Positions 52,764 through 62,585 of a stretch of 64,000 bases of DNA are shown one piece after another (positions within the stretch are counted from its first letter, which is position 1; every line of letters begins with the position of its first letter). The notes below the pieces were generated by a model. It had not been told where the DNA came from and ran no database searches. It worked only from the letters and a program-made list of their open reading frames with translations. The DNA comes from an uncultured Pelagibacteraceae bacterium (GTDB taxonomy: Bacteria; Pseudomonadota; Alphaproteobacteria; Pelagibacterales; Pelagibacteraceae): assembly GCA_902567235.1 (NCBI GenBank), contig CACFLX010000005.1:1-64000 (forward strand), in the 5' to 3' direction. A program made the position numbers and the translations under genes.

Positions 52764-53735
52764 TTATTTGTATGCGGCAAGTACACTAGCACCTCTTGAG
52801 CCAGCTTTTGCCTTCCACTCATCAGCCATAGTAGCTCCAACTTTTTGAAAATGTTTTTCTAAAGCTGAATTCACTTTGCCAACTTTCATACCTGCATCTG
52901 CAAGAGCTTTTTTATCTGCTACATTACCTTTTTTAGATAATTCCCAACCTTTTTTTTCTGCTACCGCAGCTTCAGACATGACAAGTTTTTTAGTTGCTGA
53001 ATCTAATTTGTTCCAGGCATCTTTGTTTACAATCACCATGTTTTTAGGAAACCATGCGGCAATATCATAAAAATAGCCAACACCATTTTCCCAAATTTTA
53101 CTATTTTTACCTGTAGTTGGTGATGTAATCATACTTTCTACTGCTCCAGTTGAAAAAGCCTGACTAATTTCAGCAGCTTCGATTTTTGTAGGTGCCATCC
53201 CTGTTAGCTCAGCAATTCTAATTGTTGCAGAATTGTATGCTCTGAACTTAAGTCCTTTAAGATCACTAACACTGTTAATAGCTTTCTTGCTATACAAACC
53301 TTGTGCAGGCCAAGGTACTGCATATAAAAATACCAAACCTTTTCCATCTAAACCTTTTACAATTTCTGGCTTTGATGCATTGTAAAGCTTCATTGCATCA
53401 TCATAAGATGTTGCTAGGAAAGGTTGTGAATCTACCTCGAGTAATGGATCTTCTTTACCTAAAGCTGACATAAATCTTTCACCTATTTGAGCTTGTCCTG
53501 TTCTTACAGCTCTGAAAATTTCTCCACCTTTAAAAAGAGATCCTCCAGGATGAGTAACTATTGTTAGTTTTCCTCCACTTTTTTCAGTTACATTTTTTGC
53601 AAATTCAGTTGCATTAGCAGAATGAAAATTCCCAGCTCCATAAGCAAGAGCCATGTCCCATTTTTCTGCAATAGCAATGTTAATTGACAAAATTAATGAA
53701 ACTAAAACACTTATTAAATATTTCATGAACTTCAT
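52764..53735 (-). CDS. dctP: TRAP transporter substrate-binding protein (DctP)
   Basis: The 323-residue periplasmic binding protein of the TRAP system, with a signal peptide ending near SINIAIA/EKW. Family features include GGKLTIVTHPGGSLFKGGEI, RAVRTGQAQIGE, SVSDLKGLKFRAYNS (the conserved Arg that binds a carboxylate) and FSTGAVESMITSP. A strong GGAGG Shine-Dalgarno lies 4 bases before the first ATG, unusual in this window and consistent with high expression. The substrate, likely an organic acid, is not evident. Confidence 0.92.
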   Translation of the reverse strand: MKFMKYLISVLVSLILSINIAIAEKWDMALAYGAGNFHSANATEFAKNVTEKSGGKLTIVTHPGGSLFKGGEIFRAVRTGQAQIGERFMSALGKEDPLLEVDSQPFLATSYDDAMKLYNASKPEIVKGLDGKGLVFLYAVPWPAQGLYSKKAINSVSDLKGLKFRAYNSATIRIAELTGMAPTKIEAAEISQAFSTGAVESMITSPTTGKNSKIWENGVGYFYDIAAWFPKNMVIVNKDAWNKLDSATKKLVMSEAAVAEKKGWELSKKGNVADKKALADAGMKVGKVNSALEKHFQKVGATMADEWKAKAGSRGASVLAAYK

Positions 53736-53848
53736 TTGTCCTCCATTTTTTTTTATCTTATTTCATAATGTATTAAATAATTTATCAATAAAAAAATTAT
53801 ACTACTTTTAATTGAATTATTTTAAATATCGAATATTATATTTCTACT

Positions 53849-54460
53849 TTGTTACAAGAATTACTTATATTAGCTCAAATTATTTTTATTACGATTATCT
53901 TAACAGCAGATAATGCAATAATCATTGGTGTCATTTCAGCTAATTTTATTCCAAAAAATAGAAAAAAAATAATATATTGGGGCGTAGCTGGTGCTTTAGT
54001 ATTTAAGATTATATTTGCTCTTTTTGCTACTCATTTATTTAAATTCTACTTTATAAAAATACTAGGTGGTCTACTTTTAATTTGGATAGTAAATGATTTG
54101 AGAAAAGACCTCTTTGAAATTAAAAAGATAAAATCACCAACCAAAAAATCTAAAGAACCATCTTTTATACAAAGTGTTTATAAAGTTTTGTTTGCAGACA
54201 TAATGATTAGCTTTGATAATGTGATTGGGGTGGTTGGTGCAGCTAAAGGCTATTTTGGATTTATGATATTTGGTCTTGTCTTATCTGTTGTTCTTACTGG
54301 AGCTCTAGCTACTTATCTTGCCAGCTATATTCAAAAACATATTTGGATAGTTTATGTAGGTTTAATCTTTATTTTATTAGTAGCTGTTCAATTAATAATT
54401 GGTGGTCTTGCAGACTTGGAAATTTTAAAAATAAATGAAAATTTTTTAAAATATTTCTAA
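53849..54460 (+). CDS. TerC/YjbE family integral membrane protein
   Basis: A 203-residue membrane protein with about six to seven hydrophobic segments and the paired acidic motifs LTADNAIIIGVIS near the N-terminus and ADIMISFDNVIGV in the second half, characteristic of TerC-type proteins. Some relatives export manganese. A TTG start is required; no ATG or GTG fits the conserved N-terminus. The 113-bp spacer to dctP holds no further feature I can see beyond promoters. Its end overlaps panB by 4 bases. Confidence 0.82.
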   Translation: MLQELLILAQIIFITIILTADNAIIIGVISANFIPKNRKKIIYWGVAGALVFKIIFALFATHLFKFYFIKILGGLLLIWIVNDLRKDLFEIKKIKSPTKKSKEPSFIQSVYKVLFADIMISFDNVIGVVGAAKGYFGFMIFGLVLSVVLTGALATYLASYIQKHIWIVYVGLIFILLVAVQLIIGGLADLEILKINENFLKYF

Positions 54461-55233
54461 TAAGAATATTTTTTTGTAGGGTACTTTTTACTTAGTACTT
54501 CTTTTTTAAATTTATTTACAGCTTTGCGAATATTTTTTTTTATATTACCAAATTTTTTAACAAATTTTATTTTTGTTTCGTTTAACCCAATTAAATCATC
54601 TAAAACTAAAACCTGTCCATCACAATGATGTGAAGAACCAATACCAATAGTTGGGATTATCAATGATTTAGTGATTTGTTTTGCAAGTTTTGTTTCTACA
54701 CATTCTAACACAATAGAAAATACACCTTTGTCTTGTAGTAACTTAGCATCATTAAAAATTTTATTTCTCTCTTTAATTTTTTTTCCTTTAAATTTAAATT
54801 TTCCTTTAACACTTTGAGGTAAAATTCCTAAATGTCCCATAACAGCAATTTTGTTTTTAATTAAATAATCTATTATTTTTAAAATTGATGAACCACCTTC
54901 AAGTTTAACTGCATCACATTTAGTTTCCTTTATAATTCTTTTTGCGTTTTTAAGAGCAATTTTTTTATTTCTATAAGTTCTGTAGGGCATGTCGACAACC
55001 ATTAAACTATTTTTAATACCTAATCTGGCACTCTTAGAATGTTCTATCATTTGTACTAGGTTTACGTCCCTGGTAGTTGAGTAATTGTAAAGAACTGAAC
55101 CTAGCGAATCCCCTACTAATATAATATCAGTATATGGATCAATTGCTTCAGCAATATTTTTTGAATATGAAGTTAAGCATATAATTTTAGATTTATTTTT
55201 TTTATTTAAAATTTTTTTAATTTTAGAAATCAT
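54457..55233 (-). CDS. panB: 3-methyl-2-oxobutanoate hydroxymethyltransferase
   Basis: First committed step of pantothenate synthesis: ketopantoate from alpha-ketoisovalerate and methylene-tetrahydrofolate. The 258-residue TIM-barrel protein has [28 protein letters not shown] (seen as [11 protein letters not shown]), [35 protein letters not shown] and [20 protein letters not shown]. It overlaps guaA by an ATGA junction, an unusual partner. Confidence 0.94.
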   Translation of the reverse strand: MISKIKKILNKKNKSKIICLTSYSKNIAEAIDPYTDIILVGDSLGSVLYNYSTTRDVNLVQMIEHSKSARLGIKNSLMVVDMPYRTYRNKKIALKNAKRIIKETKCDAVKLEGGSSILKIIDYLIKNKIAVMGHLGILPQSVKGKFKFKGKKIKERNKIFNDAKLLQDKGVFSIVLECVETKLAKQITKSLIIPTIGIGSSHHCDGQVLVLDDLIGLNETKIKFVKKFGNIKKNIRKAVNKFKKEVLSKKYPTKKYSY

Positions 55234-56795
55234 TCTAGTTCGATAGTACTCGGTGGCTTGGATGTTACATCATAAACTACTCTATTTATGCCTTTAATAT
55301 TATTAATAATTTTATTTGATACTTGTTGTATAAATTTCTTATTAAAATTATAAAAGTCAGCTGTCATACCATCTTCTGAGGTAATCGCTCTTAGCAAACA
55401 AATATATTCGTAAGTTCTATTATCACCCATTACACCAACAGTCTTAACTGGTAATAAAGCTGCATAAGCCTGCCAAATCTTTTTATATAAATTATTTTTT
55501 TTTAATTCATCTATAAAAATGTTATCTGCTTCTCGGAGAATTTTTATTTTTTTATCTGTAATAACTCCTGGCATCCTTATAGCTAGTCCCGGTCCAGGAA
55601 ATGGATGTCTTAAAACAATTTCTTTTCCTAATTTTAATTCAATACCTAATTTTCTGACTTCATCTTTAAATAAATATTTTAAGGGCTCTACTAATTTTAG
55701 TTTCATTTTTTTTGGTAAACCACCCACGTTATGATGAGATTTTATTTTTGATGTTTGGCTTCCAGTTACGGATTTGCTCTCTATTAAATCAGGATAGAGA
55801 GTTCCTTGAGCTAAAAATTTTACATTTTTAATTTTCTTTGCTTGCTTTTCAAAAATTTGAATAAATAAATTTCCAATTATTTTTCTTTTTTTTTCAGGGT
55901 CAGAAATATTTTTAAGTTTAGATAAGAATATATTTTTTGCATTTACGTATATAAGATTAATTTTAAATCTCTTTTTAAAAGTATTAACTACCTGTTTTTC
56001 TTCATCTTTTCTCAACAAACCTGTGTTAACAAATATGCACACTAAATTTTTTCCTACAGCTTCTTTTAATAATTTTCCAACTACACTGCTATCAACTCCT
56101 CCTGATAAAGCACAAATAACTTTTGAATTTTTTACTTGGTTTTTGACTTCATTAACTAATTTTGATTTTTGTCGCTTCGATGACCAATTTTTTTTTAATT
56201 TACAAATTGAAAAAACAAAGTTTTTTAGTAATTTTTTTCCATTTTTAGTATGTGTAACTTCTGGATGAAATTGTATTCCAAACATTTTTTTATTTAAGTT
56301 TTCAATCATTGCAAATTTTGAATTTCTAGTTGATCCTATAACTGAAAAACCTTTTGGAAGCTTAGAGACTTCATCAGAGTGACTCATCCAAACATCGCAC
56401 GTATTATTCCTATTAAAGAAATCTCTTGTTAGCACACTTTTATTTTTTTTTTTAATAGTTGCAAGACCAAATTCTCTATATTTAGATTTTTTAACTTTGC
56501 CACCTTGTTCTTTGGATAATATTTGATGCCCAAAACATATACCTAAAGTTGGAATCCCTAAATTTAAAATTCGTTTATCTAATTTTATTTTATTAGATTG
56601 GTAAACATTTAGCGGACCTCCTGATAAAATTAAACCATATACATTATTTTTTAATATATCTTTCAACTTTATTTTATTATTACTGATTATTTTTGAATAA
56701 ACACCGAGTTCTCTAATTCTTCTTGCTATTAACTGGGTAAATTGAGAACCAAAATCTATGATTAAAATCTTGTTTAGATTTTTTTCAAGATTCAT
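55230..56795 (-). CDS. guaA: GMP synthase (glutamine-hydrolysing)
   Basis: Converts XMP to GMP. It has a class I glutamine amidotransferase domain with [11 protein letters not shown], the catalytic Cys in LGICFGHQ and His/Glu in [11 protein letters not shown], then the ATP-pyrophosphatase loop [14 protein letters not shown], and the dimerisation domain with [16 protein letters not shown] and [11 protein letters not shown] at the end. I chose the ATG at 56795; a TTG at 56807 would add four residues. It follows a TPR gene that separates it from guaB. Confidence 0.96.
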   Translation of the reverse strand: MNLEKNLNKILIIDFGSQFTQLIARRIRELGVYSKIISNNKIKLKDILKNNVYGLILSGGPLNVYQSNKIKLDKRILNLGIPTLGICFGHQILSKEQGGKVKKSKYREFGLATIKKKNKSVLTRDFFNRNNTCDVWMSHSDEVSKLPKGFSVIGSTRNSKFAMIENLNKKMFGIQFHPEVTHTKNGKKLLKNFVFSICKLKKNWSSKRQKSKLVNEVKNQVKNSKVICALSGGVDSSVVGKLLKEAVGKNLVCIFVNTGLLRKDEEKQVVNTFKKRFKINLIYVNAKNIFLSKLKNISDPEKKRKIIGNLFIQIFEKQAKKIKNVKFLAQGTLYPDLIESKSVTGSQTSKIKSHHNVGGLPKKMKLKLVEPLKYLFKDEVRKLGIELKLGKEIVLRHPFPGPGLAIRMPGVITDKKIKILREADNIFIDELKKNNLYKKIWQAYAALLPVKTVGVMGDNRTYEYICLLRAITSEDGMTADFYNFNKKFIQQVSNKIINNIKGINRVVYDVTSKPPSTIELE

Positions 56796-57216
56796 TTTTT
56801 GCTTCAATATTTATTAGTCTTTCATCTATCGATTTAACTTTTGAACATAATGTTTTACAAATTACTTCAAAGTCATTTCTTAACTTTTTTACTTGTTCAA
56901 AATCTGATTTTTTTAGCTTAACATCAATTAGCATATACATTGCTTCTTCATTGTCTGGTTCTAACAACAATGTTGTATTAATATTTTTTTCTTTCTCAAC
57001 GTCATTTTCTTCAGTTTCATAAATTTTTGCTAAATATAAGTAAGATTTTGAGTCTTTTGGATTAAATACAATATTTCTTTGAAATAAAAATTTTGATTCT
57101 TCTATTTTCCCTTTATCAAATAAATTTTTTGCTTCTTTGAAAAAATTTTCATTACCTACTGCTTGAGTACTTATTGTAAGTAAAATTAATACAGTAAATT
57201 TAAAAAGATTATTCAT
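56785..57216 (-). CDS. Small exported TPR-like protein between guaB and guaA
   Basis: A 143-residue protein with a signal peptide ([20 protein letters not shown]) and a TPR-like region ([20 protein letters not shown], then [20 protein letters not shown] about 15 residues later). No enzymatic motif is visible. It starts one base after the guaB stop and overlaps guaA by 11 bases, so it is embedded in the guanine-nucleotide operon although it appears to be exported. Confidence 0.7.
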   Translation of the reverse strand: MNNLFKFTVLILLTISTQAVGNENFFKEAKNLFDKGKIEESKFLFQRNIVFNPKDSKSYLYLAKIYETEENDVEKEKNINTTLLLEPDNEEAMYMLIDVKLKKSDFEQVKKLRNDFEVICKTLCSKVKSIDERLINIEAKNES

Positions 57217-57217
57217 A

Positions 57218-58282
57218 TTATTTTAGAACTTGGTCTATATTATGTACCATACTTTCGTAAAAACCAGCTTTAGTTATTTTAACAAACTTTGGCTTATTTC
57301 TTAGATCTTTTATATTTTTGGATCCTAAATATCCCATTGATGACTTTAGACCTCCAGTCAATTTGTAAATAATTTTTTCAACAGTACCTTTATATTTTAC
57401 CAAACCTTCGACACCTTCTGGTACATACTTTGATGGATCTTTTTGTTTTTTTTGAAAATATCTATCAGCTGAGCCTTTGTTCATTGCGCCTATTGATCCC
57501 ATTCCTCTAAAACTTTTATAATATTTGCCATTTTTTTTTATAAGTTTTCCAGGAGCCTCTTTTGATCCTGCAAACAGTGATCCGATCATTACGGCATCAG
57601 CTCCAGCTGCTAATGCTTTTGATATATCTCCAGAAAACTTAATTCCACCATCGGCAATAAGTGTAATTTTTTTTTTTCCTAAACCTTTTTTTGCTGCTAA
57701 AATTGCACTCAATTGAGGTACTCCAATTCCAGCAACAAGTCTTGTTGTACAAATTGATCCTGGACCGATACCTACCTTAATTGCATCAACGCCAAGATTA
57801 GATAAAAATTTGGATGCTTCAGTTGTTGCAATATTTCCTGCACATAAAGTGGTTTTTTTTGATTTCATTTTTTTAATTTTCTTTACTATTTCTGCTACCT
57901 TTTTTGTATGACCATGGGCAGTATCTACAACAATTAAATCAATTTTTTCTTTAAGTAATGCTTCAGCTCTTTTAATTTCAAATGGCCCAGCACCTACAGC
58001 TGCTCCTACTTTTAAATTTTTAGATTTTACTTTTCTAATTTCTAATATTTGTTTTTTTATATCTAAATTTCTATGAATAACACCTATTCCTCCTAACTTT
58101 GCAATTTCAATTGCCATACTTGACTCAGTTACTGTATCCATTGCAGAGGAAACTATAGGTATTTTAAGATTTAAATTGTTTGATAGTTTTGTTTCTATTA
58201 TTGCTTCTGAAGGAAGAATTTCTGAATAGTTTGGGGTAAGCAATACATCATCATATGTGAGAGCTTCTTTTATAGGATCCAT
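57218..58282 (-). CDS. guaB: IMP dehydrogenase lacking the CBS regulatory domain
   Basis: Oxidises IMP to XMP with NAD+, the rate-limiting guanine nucleotide step. The 354-residue protein has [58 protein letters not shown], the catalytic loop [11 protein letters not shown] with Cys178, [11 protein letters not shown], and the flap Arg-Tyr in ADRYFQ. Typical bacterial IMPDH is near 490 residues because two CBS motifs (about 120 residues) are inserted after the first quarter; here only about 20 residues (72-92) occupy that place. Catalysis should be intact while nucleotide-dependent control through CBS is absent. Confidence 0.93.
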   Translation of the reverse strand: MDPIKEALTYDDVLLTPNYSEILPSEAIIETKLSNNLNLKIPIVSSAMDTVTESSMAIEIAKLGGIGVIHRNLDIKKQILEIRKVKSKNLKVGAAVGAGPFEIKRAEALLKEKIDLIVVDTAHGHTKKVAEIVKKIKKMKSKKTTLCAGNIATTEASKFLSNLGVDAIKVGIGPGSICTTRLVAGIGVPQLSAILAAKKGLGKKKITLIADGGIKFSGDISKALAAGADAVMIGSLFAGSKEAPGKLIKKNGKYYKSFRGMGSIGAMNKGSADRYFQKKQKDPSKYVPEGVEGLVKYKGTVEKIIYKLTGGLKSSMGYLGSKNIKDLRNKPKFVKITKAGFYESMVHNIDQVLK

Positions 58283-58321
58283 GTCCTTGTATATATGATT
58301 CTTTTAAAAAAAAAAGAGTAT

Positions 58322-58933
58322 CTAACGTAGCACACTACAAACTATAAAGCTTTCCTTGGACTCTTTTCTACTCGCTTTAGGTTTAAAAACTTTATTTTTT
58401 TTAAATATTTTTTTGGTTTCTTCAATAATTTCATTAAATGTTGAGCCAACAAATATTTTTGATACAAATATTCCATCTTTTTTCAAAATATCTTTGGAAA
58501 ATCTCATAGCATCAAGGCATAGCTCACTTGTTTGAATAGAATCTAGATTTTTATTTCCTGTAGTGTTTACTGCCATATCAGAAACAACAATATCTATTTT
58601 GTCTTGAAAAAAATTTAAAATTTTTTCTTTATAAATATCTTCTGTAAAATCACCAGTGATTTGAAACACATTCCCAATTTCATCAAATTTTTCTAGGTCT
58701 ATTGATGCTAATTTAATATTTTTATAATTTTTTAATATATATTGAGTCCAGCTTCCTGGAGCGGCACCTAGATCTAAAACAGAAGCTCCATTATGAAATA
58801 TTTTAAATTTTTGATTTATTTCTTCAAGTTTATAAACTGCTCTGGATCTATAGCCTTCTATTTTTGACTTTCTAACATAGATATCTTTTCTTTGCCTATT
58901 AATCCAATTTTTAGAAATTTTGTTTTTTTTCAA
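58322..58933 (-). CDS. rlmE: 23S rRNA (uridine2552-2'-O)-methyltransferase
   Basis: RlmE/FtsJ methylates U2552 in the A loop of 23S rRNA during late 50S assembly. The 203-residue protein has YRSRAVYKLEEINQKF, the SAM site VLDLGAAPGSWTQY, DIVVSDMAVNTTGN and SKIFVGSTFNEI, containing the conserved K-D-K-E tetrad residues. It begins directly after the glycosyltransferase-like gene on the same strand, with the stop of that gene adjoining its ATG. Confidence 0.95.
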   Translation of the reverse strand: MKKNKISKNWINRQRKDIYVRKSKIEGYRSRAVYKLEEINQKFKIFHNGASVLDLGAAPGSWTQYILKNYKNIKLASIDLEKFDEIGNVFQITGDFTEDIYKEKILNFFQDKIDIVVSDMAVNTTGNKNLDSIQTSELCLDAMRFSKDILKKDGIFVSKIFVGSTFNEIIEETKKIFKKNKVFKPKASRKESKESFIVCSVLR

Positions 58934-59845
58934 TTAATTCTTAAACCTTAGACTTTTTGAAATAGTTTTATTAGATAAAGTTTTAATGTCTATCTGGACA
59001 CTTTTATCTATTCTCATATCCTTGTCATCTTTCCATAATCCTGCTGCGAGATGCATAATACCAATTTTAGTATTTGGTAAAAAAGGTTCAACAAAATATT
59101 GATTTTGTTCGTCATATTTTGGTAATAAATTGCTAGCTATCCAATTACAAGTTAATGGAAGAAATTCTGTTTCTATTTCATCAATGTAAACACTCATGTT
59201 TATTGCAAGACCTTCTGAGCCAAAAATTTTTCCAGAACGTAAAGTAACTTTTAAATTTTCTTGCCAAATATTCCAGCATGAAGAATTTTCTTCTAGTGAA
59301 AATACTCCTATATTTATATGAGGTGCGAATGCAAGTTTTCTTGCTTTATCTATTCCAATGTTTGAACTTATTGCGTGCTTAAAATTTTGTGATTTAATAA
59401 TTGCAAATTTTCCAAATACCCATTTAACTTTGGACATAATTCTATAACCAGGACCCATTGTTTGAGTTATGCCTAGCTTACCATCGTTGCATGCTTTAAA
59501 GTATAATTCTACTGATGACCAATCATTGACCCAAGCATCACAGTCAATCCATAAATACTTTTTATATCCTGGAAAATATTTTGGTAAAAAAGCTCTAGAT
59601 ACTTGACTTTTCAACCATTCTTTTTCCCCAACTTTAAAACCTGGTACTTCAATGTCCCATTCCGCTTTTTTTATTTCCTTAACTTTTTTAGATAAAATGC
59701 TTTTTTGTTCATTTGATAATCCGGCATCAAGTATACATATATCCACTTCTTTTCCTTCGGGAAATTGTAAAATTGAGTCCACTAATTCATTTAATAAATC
59801 AAAATAGTTTGAGTCCGCTAAAGAAACTATTGTATTATTTTTCAT
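58934..59845 (-). CDS. Putative glycosyltransferase (GT8-like, DxD motif)
   Basis: A 303-residue soluble protein. The N-terminal TIVSLADSNYFDLLNELVDSI and VDICILDAGLSNEQK strands followed by KYLWIDCDAWVNDW (a DxD-type metal and nucleotide-sugar site near residue 101) resemble GT-A glycosyltransferases of the GT8 type. The late PNTKIGIMHLAAGLWKDDKD fits the family's C-terminal His region. It lies between pssA and rlmE with no gaps, so it may act on the envelope, but the sugar and acceptor are unknown. Confidence 0.65.
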   Translation of the reverse strand: MKNNTIVSLADSNYFDLLNELVDSILQFPEGKEVDICILDAGLSNEQKSILSKKVKEIKKAEWDIEVPGFKVGEKEWLKSQVSRAFLPKYFPGYKKYLWIDCDAWVNDWSSVELYFKACNDGKLGITQTMGPGYRIMSKVKWVFGKFAIIKSQNFKHAISSNIGIDKARKLAFAPHINIGVFSLEENSSCWNIWQENLKVTLRSGKIFGSEGLAINMSVYIDEIETEFLPLTCNWIASNLLPKYDEQNQYFVEPFLPNTKIGIMHLAAGLWKDDKDMRIDKSVQIDIKTLSNKTISKSLRFKN

Positions 59846-60643
59846 CTATAAAATATCTTCGTGTTCCTCATTTGAAATATTTTGTTCTTTAAAATTTTTA
59901 CTCAATTTATTGTACTGAATTAAACTGGCAGGTATCATGATAAAATATATAAGTCCTGATATTACTATTGTATTAAAAGTATAAATTAACAATAAACCAA
60001 AATATAGAACTACAGCGAGTAAGAGAAATATAGTCATATTTCTAGGCACAGATATTTTTTTTAATGCATAGGTCGGAACTTTGCTTATCAATAAAATTGA
60101 AACTAATACAAATAAAGCTGGAACAAAAAAACTATAATTAACATTAAAAATTTGAATATCACTTAAGCTATATATTAAAGGCATTAAAACTAGTACGCCT
60201 CCAGCAGGTGAAGGAACTCCTTCAAAAAAGTTATCTCTCCACGATGGTTCTTTTCCAGAATTTACATTAAATCTAGCTAGTCTCAAAGCAACGCAAACCA
60301 CATAAATCAAACATATCAGCCAACCAATTCTACCTAGCTCATTAAGTTTCCAGAAATACATTATAAAAGCTGGTGCAACTCCAAAACTAATTACATCAGT
60401 TAATGAATCTAGTTCTTTTCCAACTTTTGATGTTCCTTGTATAAGTCTTGCAATTCTACCATCCAATCCATCTATAACTGCAGCAACTATTATTGCAATA
60501 ATTGATAAGGTAAAATTTTCATCCAAAGCAAATTTAATTGAGCTTAGACCAATACATACTCCAACAAGAGTAAACATATTTGGCAAAATTACTCTAGTTT
60601 TTTTATTACTTACCAATTTAAAATTTTTATTTTGTTGTTCCAT
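59846..60643 (-). CDS. pssA: CDP-diacylglycerol-serine O-phosphatidyltransferase
   Basis: Makes phosphatidylserine, the precursor of phosphatidylethanolamine. The 265-residue membrane protein has the CDP-alcohol phosphotransferase motif DGLDGRIAR...GKELDSLTDVISFG (about residues 58-87) with all conserved aspartates, followed by several hydrophobic helices. It lies 3 bases after psd on the same strand, the usual pairing for PE synthesis. Confidence 0.95.
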   Translation of the reverse strand: MEQQNKNFKLVSNKKTRVILPNMFTLVGVCIGLSSIKFALDENFTLSIIAIIVAAVIDGLDGRIARLIQGTSKVGKELDSLTDVISFGVAPAFIMYFWKLNELGRIGWLICLIYVVCVALRLARFNVNSGKEPSWRDNFFEGVPSPAGGVLVLMPLIYSLSDIQIFNVNYSFFVPALFVLVSILLISKVPTYALKKISVPRNMTIFLLLAVVLYFGLLLIYTFNTIVISGLIYFIMIPASLIQYNKLSKNFKEQNISNEEHEDIL

Positions 60644-60646
60644 TTA

Positions 60647-61294
60647 TTATTTTTTTGCTATTAAAGTTTCCCCTGCAATAGTTTTTTGATTAACTTTCAC
60701 TAATGGTGTATAATTTTCAAAGTAAATATCGGCTCTACTTCCAAATCTAATCATTCCAATTCGATCTCCCTGTTTAAGCTCTTGACCTTCATGAGATTCA
60801 TTAACAATTCTTCTGGCAATTAATCCAGCAATTTGAACTACTATAACATCTTCTCCAAAACTATTTTGAACTTTGTAGTAGTTTCTTTCATTTTCTTCAC
60901 TTGCTTTATCAAGAGAAGCATTAAAAAACTTTCCATGTTTATAAACGATTTGTGAAATTTTTCCTGCACATGGAGTTCTGTTTACATGGCAATCAAAAAC
61001 ATTCATAAAAATACTTATCTTGGTAAATTTATTGTTTTCAAGCCCAAGTTCTCTGGGGCCATTAGTTTCTAATACTTGTAAGACTAAACCGTCTGCTGGG
61101 CTTGTTAGATAATTATCATCATCAATTGTAACTCTATCGGGATCTCTAAAAAAATAATAAACCCAAATTGATAATACAAGGCCTATAAAACCTAAAAATC
61201 CATGAATAAAATATAAAACTACAGTTGCAGCTATAAAAATAACTAAAAACTTATATCCTTCTGTGTGGATTTTTGGAAAAATTTTATCTAGCAT
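60647..61294 (-). CDS. psd: Phosphatidylserine decarboxylase proenzyme
   Basis: Decarboxylates phosphatidylserine to phosphatidylethanolamine using a pyruvoyl cofactor formed by self-cleavage. The 215-residue short-type protein has an N-terminal double membrane segment (about 15-50), TSPADGLVLQV, MNVFDCHVNRTPCAGKI, and the self-cleavage site in GMIRFGSRADIYF (Gly-Ser, about 186-187). It heads the leftward psd-pssA-GT-rlmE unit and diverges from icd across 76 bases. Confidence 0.95.
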   Translation of the reverse strand: MLDKIFPKIHTEGYKFLVIFIAATVVLYFIHGFLGFIGLVLSIWVYYFFRDPDRVTIDDDNYLTSPADGLVLQVLETNGPRELGLENNKFTKISIFMNVFDCHVNRTPCAGKISQIVYKHGKFFNASLDKASEENERNYYKVQNSFGEDVIVVQIAGLIARRIVNESHEGQELKQGDRIGMIRFGSRADIYFENYTPLVKVNQKTIAGETLIAKK

Positions 61295-61370
61295 ATTTAT
61301 TTCTTTTGGTAATTTTTAGGTTAATATGTATATAAAAACTCGAAATTCAATTAATTAGATACATCTAAAT

Positions 61371-62585
61371 ATGAGCAAAATTAAGGTAAAAAACCCAATT
61401 GTTGAGCTAGATGGTGATGAAATGACAAGGGTCATTTGGGAGTTTATTAAAAAAAAATTAATTCTCCAATATTTAGATTTAGGAATTGAATATTTTGATT
61501 TGGGAATGAAGAGTAGAGACGCCACTAATGACCAAATTACAATAGATTGCGCAAAAGCTATTAAAAAAAATGGTGTTGGAATTAAATGTGCAACTATCAC
61601 TCCTGATGAAGCAAGAGTAAAAGAATTTAATTTAAAAAAAATGTGGAGGTCACCTAATGGAACAATAAGAAATATTTTAGGTGGAACTGTTTTTAGAGAA
61701 CCAATTATATGCAAAAATATACCAAAATTAGTTCCAAGTTGGACTAATCCAATTTGTATAGGTAGGCATGCTTTTGGAGATCAATATAGAGCAACTGATT
61801 TTAAAGTACCTGGTAAAGGCAAATTAGAAATTAAATGGACATCAGAAGATGGAAGTCAAAAAAAGGAATTTGAAGTATTTGATTTTCCAGGGCCTGGTGT
61901 CGCATTATCAATGTATAACTTAGATCAATCAATAAAAGATTTTGCTAGAGCTTGCATGAATTATGGGCTTAATAGAAAATGGCCAGTTTATCTTTCAACC
62001 AAAAATACAATATTAAAAAATTACGATGGTCGTTTTAAAGATTTATTTCAAGAAGTTTTTGATAAAGAATTTAAAGAAAAATTTAATGAAAGAGAAATAA
62101 CTTATGAACATAGGCTTATAGATGACATGGTTGCATGTGCTATGAAATGGAATGGGAATTATATTTGGGCCTGCAAAAATTATGATGGAGATGTACAGTC
62201 TGATACAGTTGCTCAAGGATTTGGATCTTTGGGTCTTATGACTAGTGTTTTAATGACACCTGATGGAAATACTATAGAAGCTGAAGCTGCACACGGAACT
62301 GTTACTAGACATTACAGATTACATCAACAAGGTAAAGAAACATCAACAAATCCGATAGCATCTATATTTGCATGGGCAAGAGGTCTTTATCATAGAGGAA
62401 AAATGGATAATAATGAGGAGCTTAAAAAGTTTGTTAAAACTTTAGAAAAGGTTTGCATTGAAACAGTTGAAAGCGGTTTAATGACAAAGGATTTAGCAAT
62501 TTTGATTGGTCCTTCAAGCAAATATCTTACAACAAATCAATTTTTAGATGTGATTGATGGAAACCTTAAGAAAAAGCTAAATTAA
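61371..62585 (+). CDS. icd: NADP-dependent isocitrate dehydrogenase
   Basis: TCA-cycle oxidation of isocitrate to 2-oxoglutarate with NADP+. The 404-residue enzyme is the homodimeric type found in eukaryotes and alphaproteobacteria: [51 protein letters not shown] (seen as [14 protein letters not shown]), [32 protein letters not shown] and [11 protein letters not shown]. Its end overlaps the convergent alaS by 9 bases. Confidence 0.96.
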   Translation: MSKIKVKNPIVELDGDEMTRVIWEFIKKKLILQYLDLGIEYFDLGMKSRDATNDQITIDCAKAIKKNGVGIKCATITPDEARVKEFNLKKMWRSPNGTIRNILGGTVFREPIICKNIPKLVPSWTNPICIGRHAFGDQYRATDFKVPGKGKLEIKWTSEDGSQKKEFEVFDFPGPGVALSMYNLDQSIKDFARACMNYGLNRKWPVYLSTKNTILKNYDGRFKDLFQEVFDKEFKEKFNEREITYEHRLIDDMVACAMKWNGNYIWACKNYDGDVQSDTVAQGFGSLGLMTSVLMTPDGNTIEAEAAHGTVTRHYRLHQQGKETSTNPIASIFAWARGLYHRGKMDNNEELKKFVKTLEKVCIETVESGLMTKDLAILIGPSSKYLTTNQFLDVIDGNLKKKLN

